NCBI GenBank assembly: GCA_028753945.1
Contig: JAPNXP010000016.1
Span: 682,001-746,000 of the forward strand
Reading direction: 5' to 3'
Length of the DNA stretch: 64,000 nt
Origin: Hexactinellida sp. DTS-2022
Lineage: Eukaryota > Porifera > Hexactinellida
Positions 1-11,238 of the stretch are shown here, piece after piece. The notes under the pieces were generated by a model. The model was not told where the DNA came from and searched no databases. It saw nothing but the letters and a program-made list of their open reading frames with translations. Made by a program: the position numbers and the translations under genes. How positions within the stretch are numbered: position 1 is the first letter of the stretch; every line of letters starts with the position of its first letter.

Positions 1-957
1 GAGCTTGCCATATTTATTCCAGTCACCACTCGTTGGAGTTCTAAGTTCCTTTGTCTCGCTCGACTCCTACGAGTCCGGAGTGCACTTGAAGCAACTGTTA
101 TGGAGGAGCAGGTGCGGAGCATTATTGATACCGGTATTAAGACGCTGGTCATTTCAGATGAGTTCTGGGACCGTGTAGCCAAAATTCACCGATTGCTAAA
201 GGTATTCTGCTACTGGAGAGTGATGTTTCTCAGATTGGGTTTGTGTGTCGGCTTTTCAATGAACTCCAGCAGCACATACAGGAATATTCCGACAGCATTT
301 CTTTGATAGAGAAGAATCAATTGTTAAAGGTAGTAGCTAGCCGAAAGGATTTCTCGACTCAGCCCATTCACTATCTCGCCAATCTTTTGGATCAGAGGTA
401 CCTGGGAGATCCACTGTCGGTTGAAGAAGAAGCTCTTGCAGTAGATCTCCTGTCCACGTTGGCCATTCAGTTTGGAATATCACTGATATCAGAGGTAGAA
501 GTTATGATGGAGTTTGCAAAATTTAACACCAACAGTGGGGTCTGGGCCAACGAATCCAAGTGGATTTTTGCTGCTAAGTTAGACACCCTAACCTGGTGGA
601 ATAGTTTTTGTCGCAAATCAATACTCAATCCCATTGCCAACCGCCGCAGCCGAGCGAAATTGGAAAGTCCATTCCGATATTCAATCGAAGAAGCGAAACC
701 GCCTTAGTGAGGAACGTTTAGAAAAACTGGTCAACGTATCCACCAGCCTGATGCTAAAGACTAGGAAGCATCGCAAGACGCCACCATTCTGCTCTGTTTT
801 GGAGAAACATGATATCGAAGAAGAAAACGCAAATCAGGATTGGGTGATTGATCAGATTGTTGAGGGTTCAATTGAAATGGACGCCGACGAAAGTGATTCT
901 GAAGCTGAGACCATTGACGAGGATCTGGGAAGCGTAGACATACAGTTATCAAGTTAG
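1..957 (+). pseudogene. hAT-family transposase, C-terminal fragment
   Basis: The translation from base 1 opens with a TRW-containing stretch (TTRWSSKFLCLARLL) typical of the late catalytic region of hAT transposases and ends with the hAT dimerisation signature: a WW pair near 600, then the ERNW...KKRNRLS block at about 655-705. The coding frame shifts twice: frame 1 to frame 3 near 183-205, and back to frame 1 near 630-640. The 5' part lies outside the window. Two frameshifts and no visible terminal inverted repeat make this a dead copy. Family membership rests on motif recognition. Confidence 0.8.
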
Positions 958-1120
958 ATAGTATCCTAGTCTTGTTAAGTGAATGGTCTAATATCTATAT
1001 TATTAAATCTCGATTGTTGTTTGTTTGTGTGTTTGTTTGTCCGGATTGTATTAAAGTGATGGGGGAATAGAAACCGCATTTATATATGAGATAGTAACTA
1101 ACTTCCAAATGTTATAATAG

Positions 1121-1834
1121 GTAAACAGTATGCTGAACACGAATTTCGCGTTTATAAATTTCTCATATGAATATTTGTTGTTGTTGTTTACACAAAATAG
1201 GTAAACAAATAAATGAAAATTTAAAATCAAGCTAGAAGTTAGCTTTCAACGGGTATTATAGGTAAGCAAGTATGCTGAACACGAATTTCGCATTTATAAA
1301 TTTATAATATTAATATTTGTTGTTGTGGTGGCACAAATAGGTAAACAAATTAATGAAATTCAAAATCAACCTAGAAGTATGCTTTCAACGGGTATTATAG
1401 GTAAGCAAGTATGCTGAACACGAATTTCGCATTTATAAATTTATAATTTGAATAGTTGTTGTTGTTGTTGACACAAAATAGGTAAACAAATTAATTAAAT
1501 TCAAAATCAAGCAAGAAGTTTGCTCTCAATGGGTATTATAGGTAAGCAAGTATGCTGAACACGAATTTCGCATTTATATATTTATAATATTAATATTTGT
1601 TGTTGTTGTTGACACAAAATAGGTAAACAAATTAATTAAATTCAAAATCAAGCAAGAAGTTTGCTCTCAACGGGTATTATAGGTAAGCAAGTATGCTGAA
1701 CACGAATTTCGCATTTATAAATTTATAATATTAATATTTGTTGTTGTTGTTTACACAAAAATAGGTAAACAAATTAATGAAAATTCAAAATCGACCTAGA
1801 AGTTAGCTTCTGACGGGTATTATTGGTAAACAAG
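1121..1834 (+). repeat. Tandem ~141-bp repeat inside Helitron-like copy A
   Basis: The marker TGCTGAACACGAATTTCGC recurs at about 1131, 1273, 1412, 1553 and 1694, spacing 139-142 bp. Each unit also carries a (TTG)n run and ACAAAATAGGTAAACAAAT. The same unit, reversed, makes up the bodies of the copies at 36.1-36.7 kb and 62.4-62.9 kb. Confidence 0.9.
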
Positions 1835-1841
1835 TTAAAAC

Positions 1842-1989
1842 TATGGAAAATGGTAGAAAGGGTTGTATATAACGTCCCTTTCTACCATTTTCCATGGCAG
1901 AAAGGGTGAGGTGTAAGGCCGCACAGCGGCCGTTAACTTGAGGTGCGTAGCACCAATCTGTCGCAAAGCGACCGAGACCGAAGGGCTCG
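1842..1989 (+). other. Multi-hairpin 3' cassette of the Helitron-like family
   Basis: A long stem-loop (about 1842-1895, ATGGAAAATGGTAGAAAGGG against its complement) is followed by four short hairpins in about 75 bases: GCCGC-aca-GCGGC, GGTGC-gta-GCACC, GTCGC-aaa-GCGAC and CGAGaCC-gaa-GGgCTCG. The other copies keep the stems while loops change (TAT, TGT, TTC), which suggests selection on structure, presumably as the Helitron 3' terminator. Confidence 0.75.
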
Positions 1990-2303
1990 TTTCCTCTAAA
2001 CACAAATAGTGTGTATTCTGTAGTATGTATTTATGTTTGTGATGCGACATGACAGTATATCAAGTTTGTCAACTATTCTAATGATACGAAGAGTGATTTA
2101 TCTGTAGACTGACTAAGGGCCTATAGTTAGTAGCTGCCTGATAGGGGGTCTAAGTTGATAGAGCGGAACTCATGACAGTCTAACTTAAGTATCACAAAAT
2201 TTTGGCAATTTCAAATAAAGTTCCAAAACATAATTTGAAATCTGTAATCTTTCCGGAATTTTCCATGGAAAACAAAAATTTTGGGAATTTTACAACACAA
2301 TTA

Positions 2304-3005
2304 CGAGCCCTTCGGTCTCGGTCGCTTCGCGACCTTTGTTTGTTCGTGGTAGACAGTATGTAATACAATTAACGGCTGTTTCGCAGCCTTACCCACCGTG
2401 AGGTGGAAAATAGAAGAGAGATCTAAACTTATGAATATCTGTATGCTATTAATAAATTAAACTGAAATCATGCAGGTGGAGTCAGCAGGTAATCACCAAA
2501 CCTCAATACGGGCAGTGAATTAATATGTGAATATGTGCAGTGAATTTAAAGAAATTATAATTATAATTAATTCACACGTACGTCATAAACCCATAAATCG
2601 GTATACGTGTGTCAGTGTTTTTTTAAGGATTTGCTTAGAGGGCCCTGCCAACAATTAGAGGCCCTCACTCTACATTTCATGATATTGAGTACTTAGCACG
2701 TTAAAAATTAGAGGCCCATTGAGAAAAATTAGAGGTCCATTTTGGGCCTCTAATTTGCCTTAAAAAAAACACTGCGTTTGTCTAATTTCATGTTGTATTG
2801 TCATTTAAAATTGTGGGCGAATCGGATACACAGAAAGTGATAATCCCGAATTTTCGTTTAGAAAACCAATAGATCGTTGTCAGCGTGTAAAATTAACCCT
2901 GTACACAATGCAAATTTTCAGATTTCTAGAGCTTGTGATCTTTCCTATTAATCCTGGACAAACACACACACAAACAAACAAACAAACAAACAAACACAAT
3001 ATAGA
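2304..3005 (-). mobile_element. Helitron-like element, copy B (reverse)
   Basis: Read on the minus strand it starts TCTATATTGTG with a GTTT-rich run (2975-3005) and ends in the hairpin cassette at 2304-2405. Stems GTCGC-ttc-GCGAC, GGCTG-tttcg-CAGCC and CCACC-gtga-GGTGG match the cassette of copy A with changed loops and stems. It lacks the 141-bp units. Its 3' end faces the 3' end of copy A about 315 bases away. It lies immediately downstream of the last NADAR exon. Confidence 0.6.
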
Positions 3006-3099
3006 TAGATATTTCCCAAATAATAAGTTATCTCACATATAATCACTATCGCGGTATAAATCATGTCCCATTAGAACGACATTTACTATATGACATTTG

Positions 3100-6000
3100 C
3101 TAGAATATTTCAATACCTGTTCCATCAGCTAGCTGACTCCAATAAGTATCATCTTGAGATACTTCAACTATACTTCTATCTGCTGTATTAAGTAGGTTCT
3201 GTTTCAATACGACATTTTGTTCAAACTTAGCTCTCAGAGCCTCCTTCATTATAGACTTCTTATTGGCATTCCAATTTACAACTATGTCCTAGAATAATAA
3301 TAGCATTGGAAACAAATACAATGAACCCGCTTAACCATAAAATATACTGGGGACGGGATTTTATCAAGGCTTTTCATGAATCACCGAGTCATTTGACTCG
3401 TGGTGACTCGAGAGTCATCGAGTAAATCAAATGACTCGTGAAAGCCCTGGATTTTATTAGAATGAGATATATCAAATAATCAATAGAAGTAATGAATAAA
3501 TCGACAAGTATTTATGTAGAACTAGGGTAATTGTAAAAATGACAAAAACATGGTAAACGAGTTACAAGTTATAAATGACAATAATAAAGATTTAATAAAG
3601 TTGACTTTTAAACTCACATCACTATATCTTTCATCTCTAGAATACACATGCACATCTCTGGTAGATGCCATTGTCAATAAATTATTTAAATGCTTGTCAT
3701 TTAGCCCAAACTTTCTGGCTATAAAATAATGTAATACTGTAGGCCATGTATGTCCATGCAATTTGAAATTGGAAGGAAAGCAGTTAGAAAGGAAATGTGC
3801 ACAGTCATTACAATTGTAGAAGATACTACCAGTCAACTCTGGAGTGGAAGCATGTGGTACAACACATGCCATGGGCGAGCTAAGAAGTCTAGGAAAATAT
3901 CTGAGCTACAAATTATTAAACAACTGGTCAAGTCCAATAATAACAATAAAAGATAAACATATTTTCGTGGGAAATCTTAAAGAATATGGACCAAATTTAG
4001 TCCCCGGTAAAGGTTTGAGGTGTGAATTCACGAAGCCTCGTTTTTCTCAAATTTCGAAATCCTAGACAAGCATAGTCATATTTATACGACTTAAAAATAC
4101 TCAAGCATGCTTTTATATGTAAGTATATACTCTAAATAGCAAAAAATTCTTCAACACTACTAAGAGAACACATAATAAGCTACTAGTATTATAATTTATA
4201 ATTTGCAATATAGTATCTATATTTCAATTATTTACACAAAAAATAATATTTGAAATAGGACAAGCTTGCAAAATAAAGTTCATTTAAAATTGAATTAATC
4301 CAAATCAATGAAATAATATTTAATTATTATGATAGAAATGATCAACAACATAATAGTCAAAACAGGAAAGAAAAGTTTCGTTCGGAAGAAAGCTACAAAA
4401 AAATATATTAAATTATATGAAATAAGTGATTATTAAGGAATTCGCCATAATTAATCTTGTCCATGAGTGCTATACATTATACGAATTACCTTGGCTGGAG
4501 GGAGGAAGAAAGATTGGTTTATGTTGACTTGTGCAAATATCATCTTTCCCCTTACATTCCTCATCAGAAGAGGGTAAGTGATCAGTAGCTTTTGAGGATG
4601 AATTATTTTTGAGTTTGGTACGCAGTTTCATTAGCAATTCTCCAAATGTATTCGAGCCTATATAGAGGCATTGGATTATAATTTAGACAGAAGTGGAAAT
4701 ATGTAATAATGAAAAATTAACGAATTTGTTTCAGGCATAAGCATAATTGTCGAAAATTAAATTTGATCAAATAACAGACATTGTCAGACTTTTTGACTAT
4801 CCCATAAATATAAAGCCACAAATTATTTATCCCACAATAGCTTTAATATGGATTCTTTGTAATACATTCCAAATACAAGATTTCAGGATTGGATTTTAAT
4901 TTGCCCAAAAAGGTCCCATTATTTTGGAAACTTGAGGTTCCAATAGCTTAGTATTCTAACTAGTCAGCAAGCATATTTGTATATAATGCGATAATATATT
5001 AAACCAATAAAATGTAATACTAAATAATTAATCATTTTCAAAGAGTAATTTACTATCAGCAGGTTTTGCCGATATAAATTCGTGTTTTTCTTAAATTAAC
5101 TTGCTATTAGCCGAATCTTTGGCGAAAGTAGCTAATAGTCAATCTAGTTAGTACAAAATAGAGCATATAATCGTTCCTTAACTTCAGTTGTTTTAACAAC
5201 TTGTTAATAGATCAACTTTTCCACTAAACAATTGCTATAAGGCGAATTTCACTGTAGTCTCACCTCAGAATATTAAAAGGAGACTAATGGTACCTACCTT
5301 TCATATCTGAGCCAGTGCCCCATACAATATCTGTAGGATGGACAAATAGGATGTGTTTAGTACCAGTGGAGATAAGCGACTGCAGAATGCCTGGGTGCTG
5401 TGTAAGCTTAGCAGTTAGCCCTTTCTCCATTATTGATCGTCTCTCAGTCGATGTCAGGAGTTTCTCGAACTAGAAAGGCAAAATAATCACAGAAAAGGAT
5501 CCATGCAAAATATTAATGAGCGCAATTAGGTGTTATCGATTTGTAAGTACGAAATAAGCATTCGGCTTTGTTCGAATAACATTATATTATGACGAGGTAG
5601 GAAAGATATCCCTTCGAAAGATAGCATCTATTCCAAGTAATATGCACTTCCAAATCATATATAGTAGAGCCTCTGCACGACGGAGACCTTGGGACCGGAG
5701 TCGTTGTCCGCTATTTAGAGGTTGCTTTTCTATTAGACATATGCTAAATAAATAAATCCGTGCCACGAGAGTTGTCCGTTATTCAGAGGTTGTCCGCTAT
5801 TTGGAATGTCCGTTATGGGAGGCTCCACTGTATAATAAACAAACAATCATTGAGTTTTACTAACAAAACTCAATTATCGTTTGTAGAATTTGATTAACCC
5901 TATTATAGACTGATTTCGCTAAGTAAGTAGCTCTCCGAGGTGACAGTGCATCCATAATTGCGTCTCTATACTTCTGATCTGTGAATTTCTGTGCTTGGAA

Positions 6001-9000
6001 ATAGTGATTTAAAGTTCGCCACTTAACACCATCCACTGCAACAGAGTGATTAGAGTATGGAGTGAATTCATAATAGGGTTTATATTCCTCGTAGAATCTA
6101 ATAACATCATTGTGAGAGGATAAGCTAGGCTGTGGAAATTCACTATTTCCTCTCTGTAAGCAAGAGGAATTTAATTGGGAGTATTTGTAGCTGCATTTTG
6201 AAGGAGAATTATTCTCTGTCAGTTCTTTCCGGATTTCCATTAATATCTGACCAAGTTTGTTAGTACCTAAGTAATACGAGTCAAAATATATAACAATAAA
6301 TGAACAAAACAAACTGTAGCACAACCATTTCCATATTCACCAGTTCCCCAGAAATCCTCTTTAGAATCAAGAACAAGGTGTCTATCTGCTGTATCTAGCA
6401 ATATACGTTTTAGTTTTGTATCACTGAACTTCGCTCGGAGAGCTTTCAACATAACTCCTTCTCTCTTGGAGTCCCAGCTTATCACCATTAACTAAAAGAA
6501 TAGCAAGTCTATAGAAATCTGTATTGAAGCACGAATAATAGCACTGTGATAATGAGGTGAGCTAGAACCAAACGTAATTTGCAAATTCTCTATACAGTAG
6601 ATGTCGGATATAAGCACACCGGTTATAAGAACATATCGGATATAAGCACACTATGTTGGGAAACGGTTGCCATATAGCCAGTATAATTTATGTCGGTTAT
6701 AAGAACATTAAGTACAGTTCCCGACGATGTGCTTATAACCGGCATCCACTGTACTATACTCACGCGTGAATTCTTCCTGTCTGTCCCCAATCCATAAGCT
6801 ACCTTGGGAGAAGAGGCTGTCCTTATCTTATCCATTAGCCACTGAGATGTACCTGTGGCGTATTTCTGAGCTTGGAAGTAATGCTGTACAGAATTCCAAT
6901 ACTGTCCGTCTAGTTTGAACTCATTAACATCGGAAGTGGATAACTCACAATACTCTGCGAGAGGGTCAGGATCCAAGAAGTGTATACTGCTGACTAATTT
7001 GGTGCGAGAGAGATCAACAGACAAGTTATTCATTGTAGAGTCTTGTTTCGATGGAGAGTCCTTTGGTGACCTATAGATTAATTCGCTAGTTTGATTAGTG
7101 ATGGGATTAGATGCTGTTGGCAAATTGTGTCTTCTCTTCAATAGATTGCCATAGTTAGAGGTTAAAGCAGCCTGACTCGATGAATCTTGTTTGAATGAAC
7201 TAACGGCTGGTGCTATTGGGATGGGTGCATTCTGTGTTACGGAGCACGATTTCAATTCTAAACGGACTTGAGACAGCAACATTCCCATTATATTGCGACC
7301 TGTATAATTCAATTAATAACACAGGTATACTCAATTACATAAAAAGAGCTAATATAATTTAATACTATGTAGCTTCTAATCATCTGGTGTAAATTATATG
7401 CCAGAAAGTATCAACCAGTATTGTATACATAATTTGCATGCTGCATTATAAGCGACACAATTGTGGAATATAGTAATCGATTTATGATCATTGCTTGTAT
7501 AATTTCCTACCTATTCCATCCGCTAGCTGACTCCAATAGGTATCATCCAGAGATATCTCAACTATTTCTCTATCTATTGTACCAAGTAACTTCTGTTTCA
7601 AGTCCACATTTTGTAGAAATTTAGCTCTCAAAGCCTCCTTCATTACAGACTTCTTATGTAGATCCCAGAGAGAGTCAATATCCTACAAGTACATCCAATT
7701 TAAAGACATTAAGTTTGAATTTATTGAACAAAACAAACAATATCACAACATTGATATACCAATAATATTCTCAACTGACCTGTTTGTGCAAGCTATTCCT
7801 CGAATACAAATGCACATCCCTACTAAGTCTCATAGCTAGTATCGCATTCACGTGTTTTTGTTTCAAATTAAACTTTTTGGCGATAAAATAGTGCAATACA
7901 GTCGGCCATTTGTTACCCTCCAAACAGAAATCAGCTCCAAAACAACAGGACAGGAAGTGACTAGAGTCATTAGCATCGTATTCTATTCTATCAGAGTGCA
8001 GTGAGCTGTGCAGTGAGCTGTGCAGTGAGTTCAGACGTGAGAGGGATGAACAGCGTTTTAACCCGATCCGAGGTTCCAGTGTGCTAACGCGTGTAGCTGC
8101 AGGTAACGGCGTTATATTCGTTGAAGGATGCTTCCTTAGTTCCGTACGTAGCTTCACTAAGAGCTCTCCAAGTTTGTTTTGGCCTAAACCAAATAGTTTC
8201 TGTAAGTAATTACAATTGATACAGTTATGTAGATAAAATTAACCAGCGGATTTGCATAGAATAATGAAAGAGAGAGTTAATAAAAAGGCTCCGATTAAAT
8301 TAACTAGAGCAGAGGTGGGTTAACCGTCCTGAGGCTACGCTTACGATGCGATTTCTCGCCACGGTTATTTCAATTCTAAACGGACTTGAGTCAGCAAAAC
8401 CGGTTAACCGCCCATCCTATTCAATACAATTAATCCTAGGGAAATTTTTGATCATACTACAGAATAAGTATCAGCTTTATGAAGTATAAGTAACAGACTA
8501 TTTATTTGTATAACTCAATAAGTACCTTAACTGTGGCTGACTGAATAGTGGAATCTAGTGGAATTGTTATGGGAGATGTTGTCAATCGAGAGATGTTTGC
8601 GATTTACCATTTATGGCTTCAGTTGTTTGTAATTATGGTTTCTATTATATAATGCATATATATATATTATTAGTTAGCATACTTTTAACTTAGTTATCTA
8701 ATTTATCATTTAGTAGATAATTAACCTGCAAAATACAACGGCTTATCTTGTATATTTAATATTTATACTCAATAAATAAATAAATTCCTGAATTGATTGA
8801 GGAACTGGTAAGAGCTACAGACTTTGCATGGGTGTTGGAAATACTCATCTATAAACAACTTATAATATCTAAGAAAAGTATCAACGACATTTGTTCGTTT
8901 GTTTGTTTGTTTTGTTTTAACATATTTGTTCCGGCTGCAAATTGATTCCGGCCGGAACCAATTTGTCATAAATTGTTCATTTAAACATTGTCGTCTTTAT

Positions 9001-11081
9001 TATACCAGCTTAGTTCTTAAACAGTAAATATGAAAACGAACTACGCATTTACAAATTTATAATAGGAATATAGTGAACTCTAGTAGAGATGCACCGGATC
9101 CACTTTTTTGAGATCCGGTCGGATCTGGTGCATCCCTAAACTATTGTTATAACGAAGTGCTTTGGATCTGTAAATTCCTGCATTTAGTGCTTTGGGGGAA
9201 AATCTCCATTCCGTAGAAAGCAGTTATTTCGTTATATCGTTACAACGGGAGTTCACTGTATTTATTGTTGTCAGTGACACTTTGTGACGAAATAGGCAAA
9301 CAAGTTGTCAAGTATTATACTTCACCTAAAGACTAGCTTTCGACAAATATACTGGTTAATGATAAATTAGATAACAAAATTAAAAGTTTGCTAACTAATA
9401 ATATATATATATGCATTATTAATAGAAACCATAATTATAAACAACTGAAGCCATAAATGGTAAATCGCCAACATCTCTCGATTGACAACATCTCCCATAA
9501 CAGAATTACTAAATTTTAGTGGAATTGACTGAACGGTGGAATCGAGTGGAATTTGATTAAATTGTTAAACACTACGTATATGCTATAAGCTACGTATGTA
9601 TCATATTACGTTAATTTTGGCCCATGTAAAATTGTTTGCAATGATTAAACTATTGTTGTGCATGAAGTGGCAAATATGATATACTATATTAGTATTCTTA
9701 CTAATCATCTCTATTGAACTTCCCAATGAATACCAACTCGTTTGATAAGGAATTGTGGATAAATAATGTATAAATAACATGGTAACAAAGCCTAACAAAT
9801 AAATACTATTGAGTTACTGTTAGGCTTTGTTACCATGTTAATTAGACACATTTTATAAATATTTTTTATCCTTAAAAAATCCACTCGATTCCACCGTTCA
9901 GTCAATTCCACTAAAATTTAGTAATTCCACTAGCTTCCACCATTCAGTCACCCTAAGTTTCCACTAGATTCCACTAGATTGCACTATTCAGTCAGCCCCC
10001 ATTAACTGATACATTTCGTACTTTAGGTAAATTAAAAAACAATGTAGAATGGTGAATTGGTCATTTATTAGTCAATAATTCTCAAAAGAGGACAAAATAT
10101 CTGATTGAAAATAGTTGACCTTAACTTTAATATACCACTAACCAAGCCCATTCTGCACCGACCTACCTTTCTTATCCATTCCTATTCCCCAATAGGGATC
10201 GTGAGGAGAATCTTCAACTAAAATTCTATCATTTGTGTCCAGTAATAGCTTCTTCAGGTTTTTGTTTTGAGTAAACTTAGCCTTCAACGCTTCATACATT
10301 ATTCCATCTTTCTTAGTCGGCCAATCCTTACGAATTAACTAATAAGAATAACGGATTAGAATCAAGTTAGAAAAACCCCTTAAAATTGGAAAACCGTCAA
10401 AAAGTGAACTTCTTATCCGAAATTCGTTTGAAATTAACTTAAAGCTAGCTTCCAACGGATATTATAAGTAATCAAGTAAGCTTAATTCGAATTTTTTAGT
10501 GGTTGTTTACAAATCATTTAAGTAATTTACCTAGAGACATGATTATAACGAGTGTAATAGCCTAATACTATGTAAATAACTATGCTGAAGTTGATCACGA
10601 ATTTGCATATAAATTTTCTGATATTAATAAGTATAATTTGAAAGGTCTAGGTCTCGTATAATATATAACTCACAGCTTTATTCTCTGCTCTCCGTACAAA
10701 CTCAAAAGCATCCCTCGGGCCAGCGAGTTTCCTCACCTGAGTAATCTTCTGGGGATTTCCCGCAAACTTTTGTGCCTGGAAATAATGCTCAGAAGTAGGC
10801 CAATAGACACCATCCAAATCGAACCCAAACTTCGCGAAATTTGTAAATTCATAATACAATTTATCTTCATCATAAAATAATATTGCATCAGGTGGGAATA
10901 TATTAATATTAGCGTTGGGAATCAGCTGCTGTTGGTATTGCGGGTAATACACAGGCTGTTGGGGATATCCCATTAGAACAGGTGGATAGATTGCATTGTA
11001 GACAGGCTGTTGTTGGGGAAATGGAGCCCCAGACTGGATTCCGTACGGAGGGCATCCGTACACGTGTGAGTTTGTAGCCAT
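3100..11081 (-). CDS. Penta-NADAR protein (five tandem NADAR/YbiA-like domains)
   Basis: NADAR (YbiA-like) proteins are N-glycosidases acting on riboflavin-pathway intermediates or on ADP-ribosylated bases. I assemble eleven exons: 11081-10674, 10338-10167, 8183-7780, 7682-7511, 7299-6764, 6491-6326, 6266-5899, 5469-5298, 4657-4490, 3838-3618 and 3288-3100 (stop). All junctions are GT-AG, phases alternate 0 and 1 throughout, and the total is 2976 nt (991 aa). The N-terminus (to about residue 80) is Q/P/Y-rich. Each domain is split the same way: a first half with a WPTxEHYFQAxKF-like motif, a 166-172-nt exon with the ALRAKF motif, and a next exon opening with NKLGxLLMxLR, which runs straight on into the next domain. 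Domain 1 is canonical (WPTSEHYFQAQKF). Domain 5 stops after DGTG and lacks its last helix. The exon 9/10 junction is the least certain. A cluster of separate genes is the alternative, but phase agreement argues against it. Confidence 0.8.
5662..5830. mobile_element. Palindromic MITE in NADAR intron
   Basis: Termini AGTAGAGCCTC and GGAGGCTCCACTGTA are imperfect inverted repeats, with internal GTTGTCCGCTATTTAGAGG repeats. It resembles the TA-flanked, CAGT-ended families seen elsewhere in the window. No ORF. Confidence 0.55.
6595..6751. mobile_element. TA-flanked MITE, CAGTAGATGTCGG family, copy 1
   Basis: Starts CAGTAGATGTCGGATATAAG and ends CTTATAACCGGCATCCACTG, flanked by TA on both sides. 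Copies occur at 40497-40677 and 55180-55337. TA duplication and CAGT ends fit a Tc1/mariner-pogo type mover. It lies in the intron between the fifth and sixth NADAR exons. Confidence 0.75.
8310..8417. mobile_element. Small inverted-repeat element carrying a NADAR exon relic
   Basis: Ends CAGAGGTGGGTTAACCG and CGGTTAACCGCCCATCCT are near-inverted repeats. Inside, 8367-8397 matches exon 5 of the NADAR gene (7250-7280) over 31 bases with one mismatch, in the same orientation, corresponding to residues QVRLELK. Confidence 0.5.
9070..9258. mobile_element. MITE nested in the 8.5-10 kb element
   Basis: Ends ATAGTGAACTC and GAGTTCACTGTA are inverted. It contains an inner inverted repeat, AGAGATGCACCGGATC against GATCTGGTGCATCCCT. 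Confidence 0.5.
9774..9842. repeat. Hairpin with 23-bp stem
   Basis: TAACATGGTAACAAAGCCTA continues into CA and is answered by its exact complement after a loop of about 20 bases. It lies inside the 8.5-10 kb element. Confidence 0.7.
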
Positions 11082-11203
11082 TTGCTGTCGATGTCTATAG
11101 ATATAAATAGGCGAGAAATTTAGAGAAAATTTGTTATTTTCAAAAAATGATAATAGCTCCAATAATAACAGAAAATAAAAGTCAAAGATTACGTAATGCA
11201 ATA

Positions 11204-11238
11204 CAGTAGAACCTCGTTTGTATAACAAGGTTTTACTG
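11204..11238. mobile_element. 35-bp minimal palindromic MITE upstream of the NADAR start
   Basis: CAGTAGAACCTCG and AGGTTTTACTG are near-inverted ends with almost nothing between, flanked by TA. It matches the ends of the 12440-12585 element and lies about 120 bases upstream of the NADAR start codon. Confidence 0.55.

Larger units (their letters stand above)
994..1989 (+). mobile_element. Helitron-like non-autonomous element, copy A
   Basis: The 5' end is TCTATATTATTAAAT preceded by A, followed by GT-rich microsatellite. The body holds five units of about 141 bp. The 3' end is a cluster of short GC-rich hairpins ending GGGCTCG, followed by T. A 5' TC end, a 3' hairpin and insertion between A and T are Helitron traits; the terminal CTCG departs from the usual CTRR. 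Copies at 2304-3005, 35981-36793 and 62320-62978 share the same ends, which fixes the boundaries. No ORF, so it would be moved in trans. Confidence 0.7.
8535..9997. mobile_element. 1.46-kb inverted-repeat element in the large NADAR intron
   Basis: Outer ends GGCTGACTGAATAGTGGAAT and TGCACTATTCAGTCAGCC are inverted. An inner pair of arms (about 8569-8712 and 9375-9503) is inverted and very similar. The right side holds repeated GATTCCAC...TTCAGTC motifs, so it may be a compound of several copies. No transposase ORF. It sits in the intron between NADAR exons 2 and 3. Confidence 0.6.

Noticed and set aside
1803..2050. Small minus-strand frames with FGLGRFATDWCYAPQ
   Set aside because: They lie in the Helitron-like hairpin cassette and recur with the element (e.g. 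62285-62506); no gene features.
3064..8183. Several separate single-domain NADAR genes instead of one
   Set aside because: Each exon boundary phase matches its neighbour, and linker exons join the end of one domain to the start of the next without a start codon or promoter-like gap; one gene is the simpler reading, though transcripts are needed.
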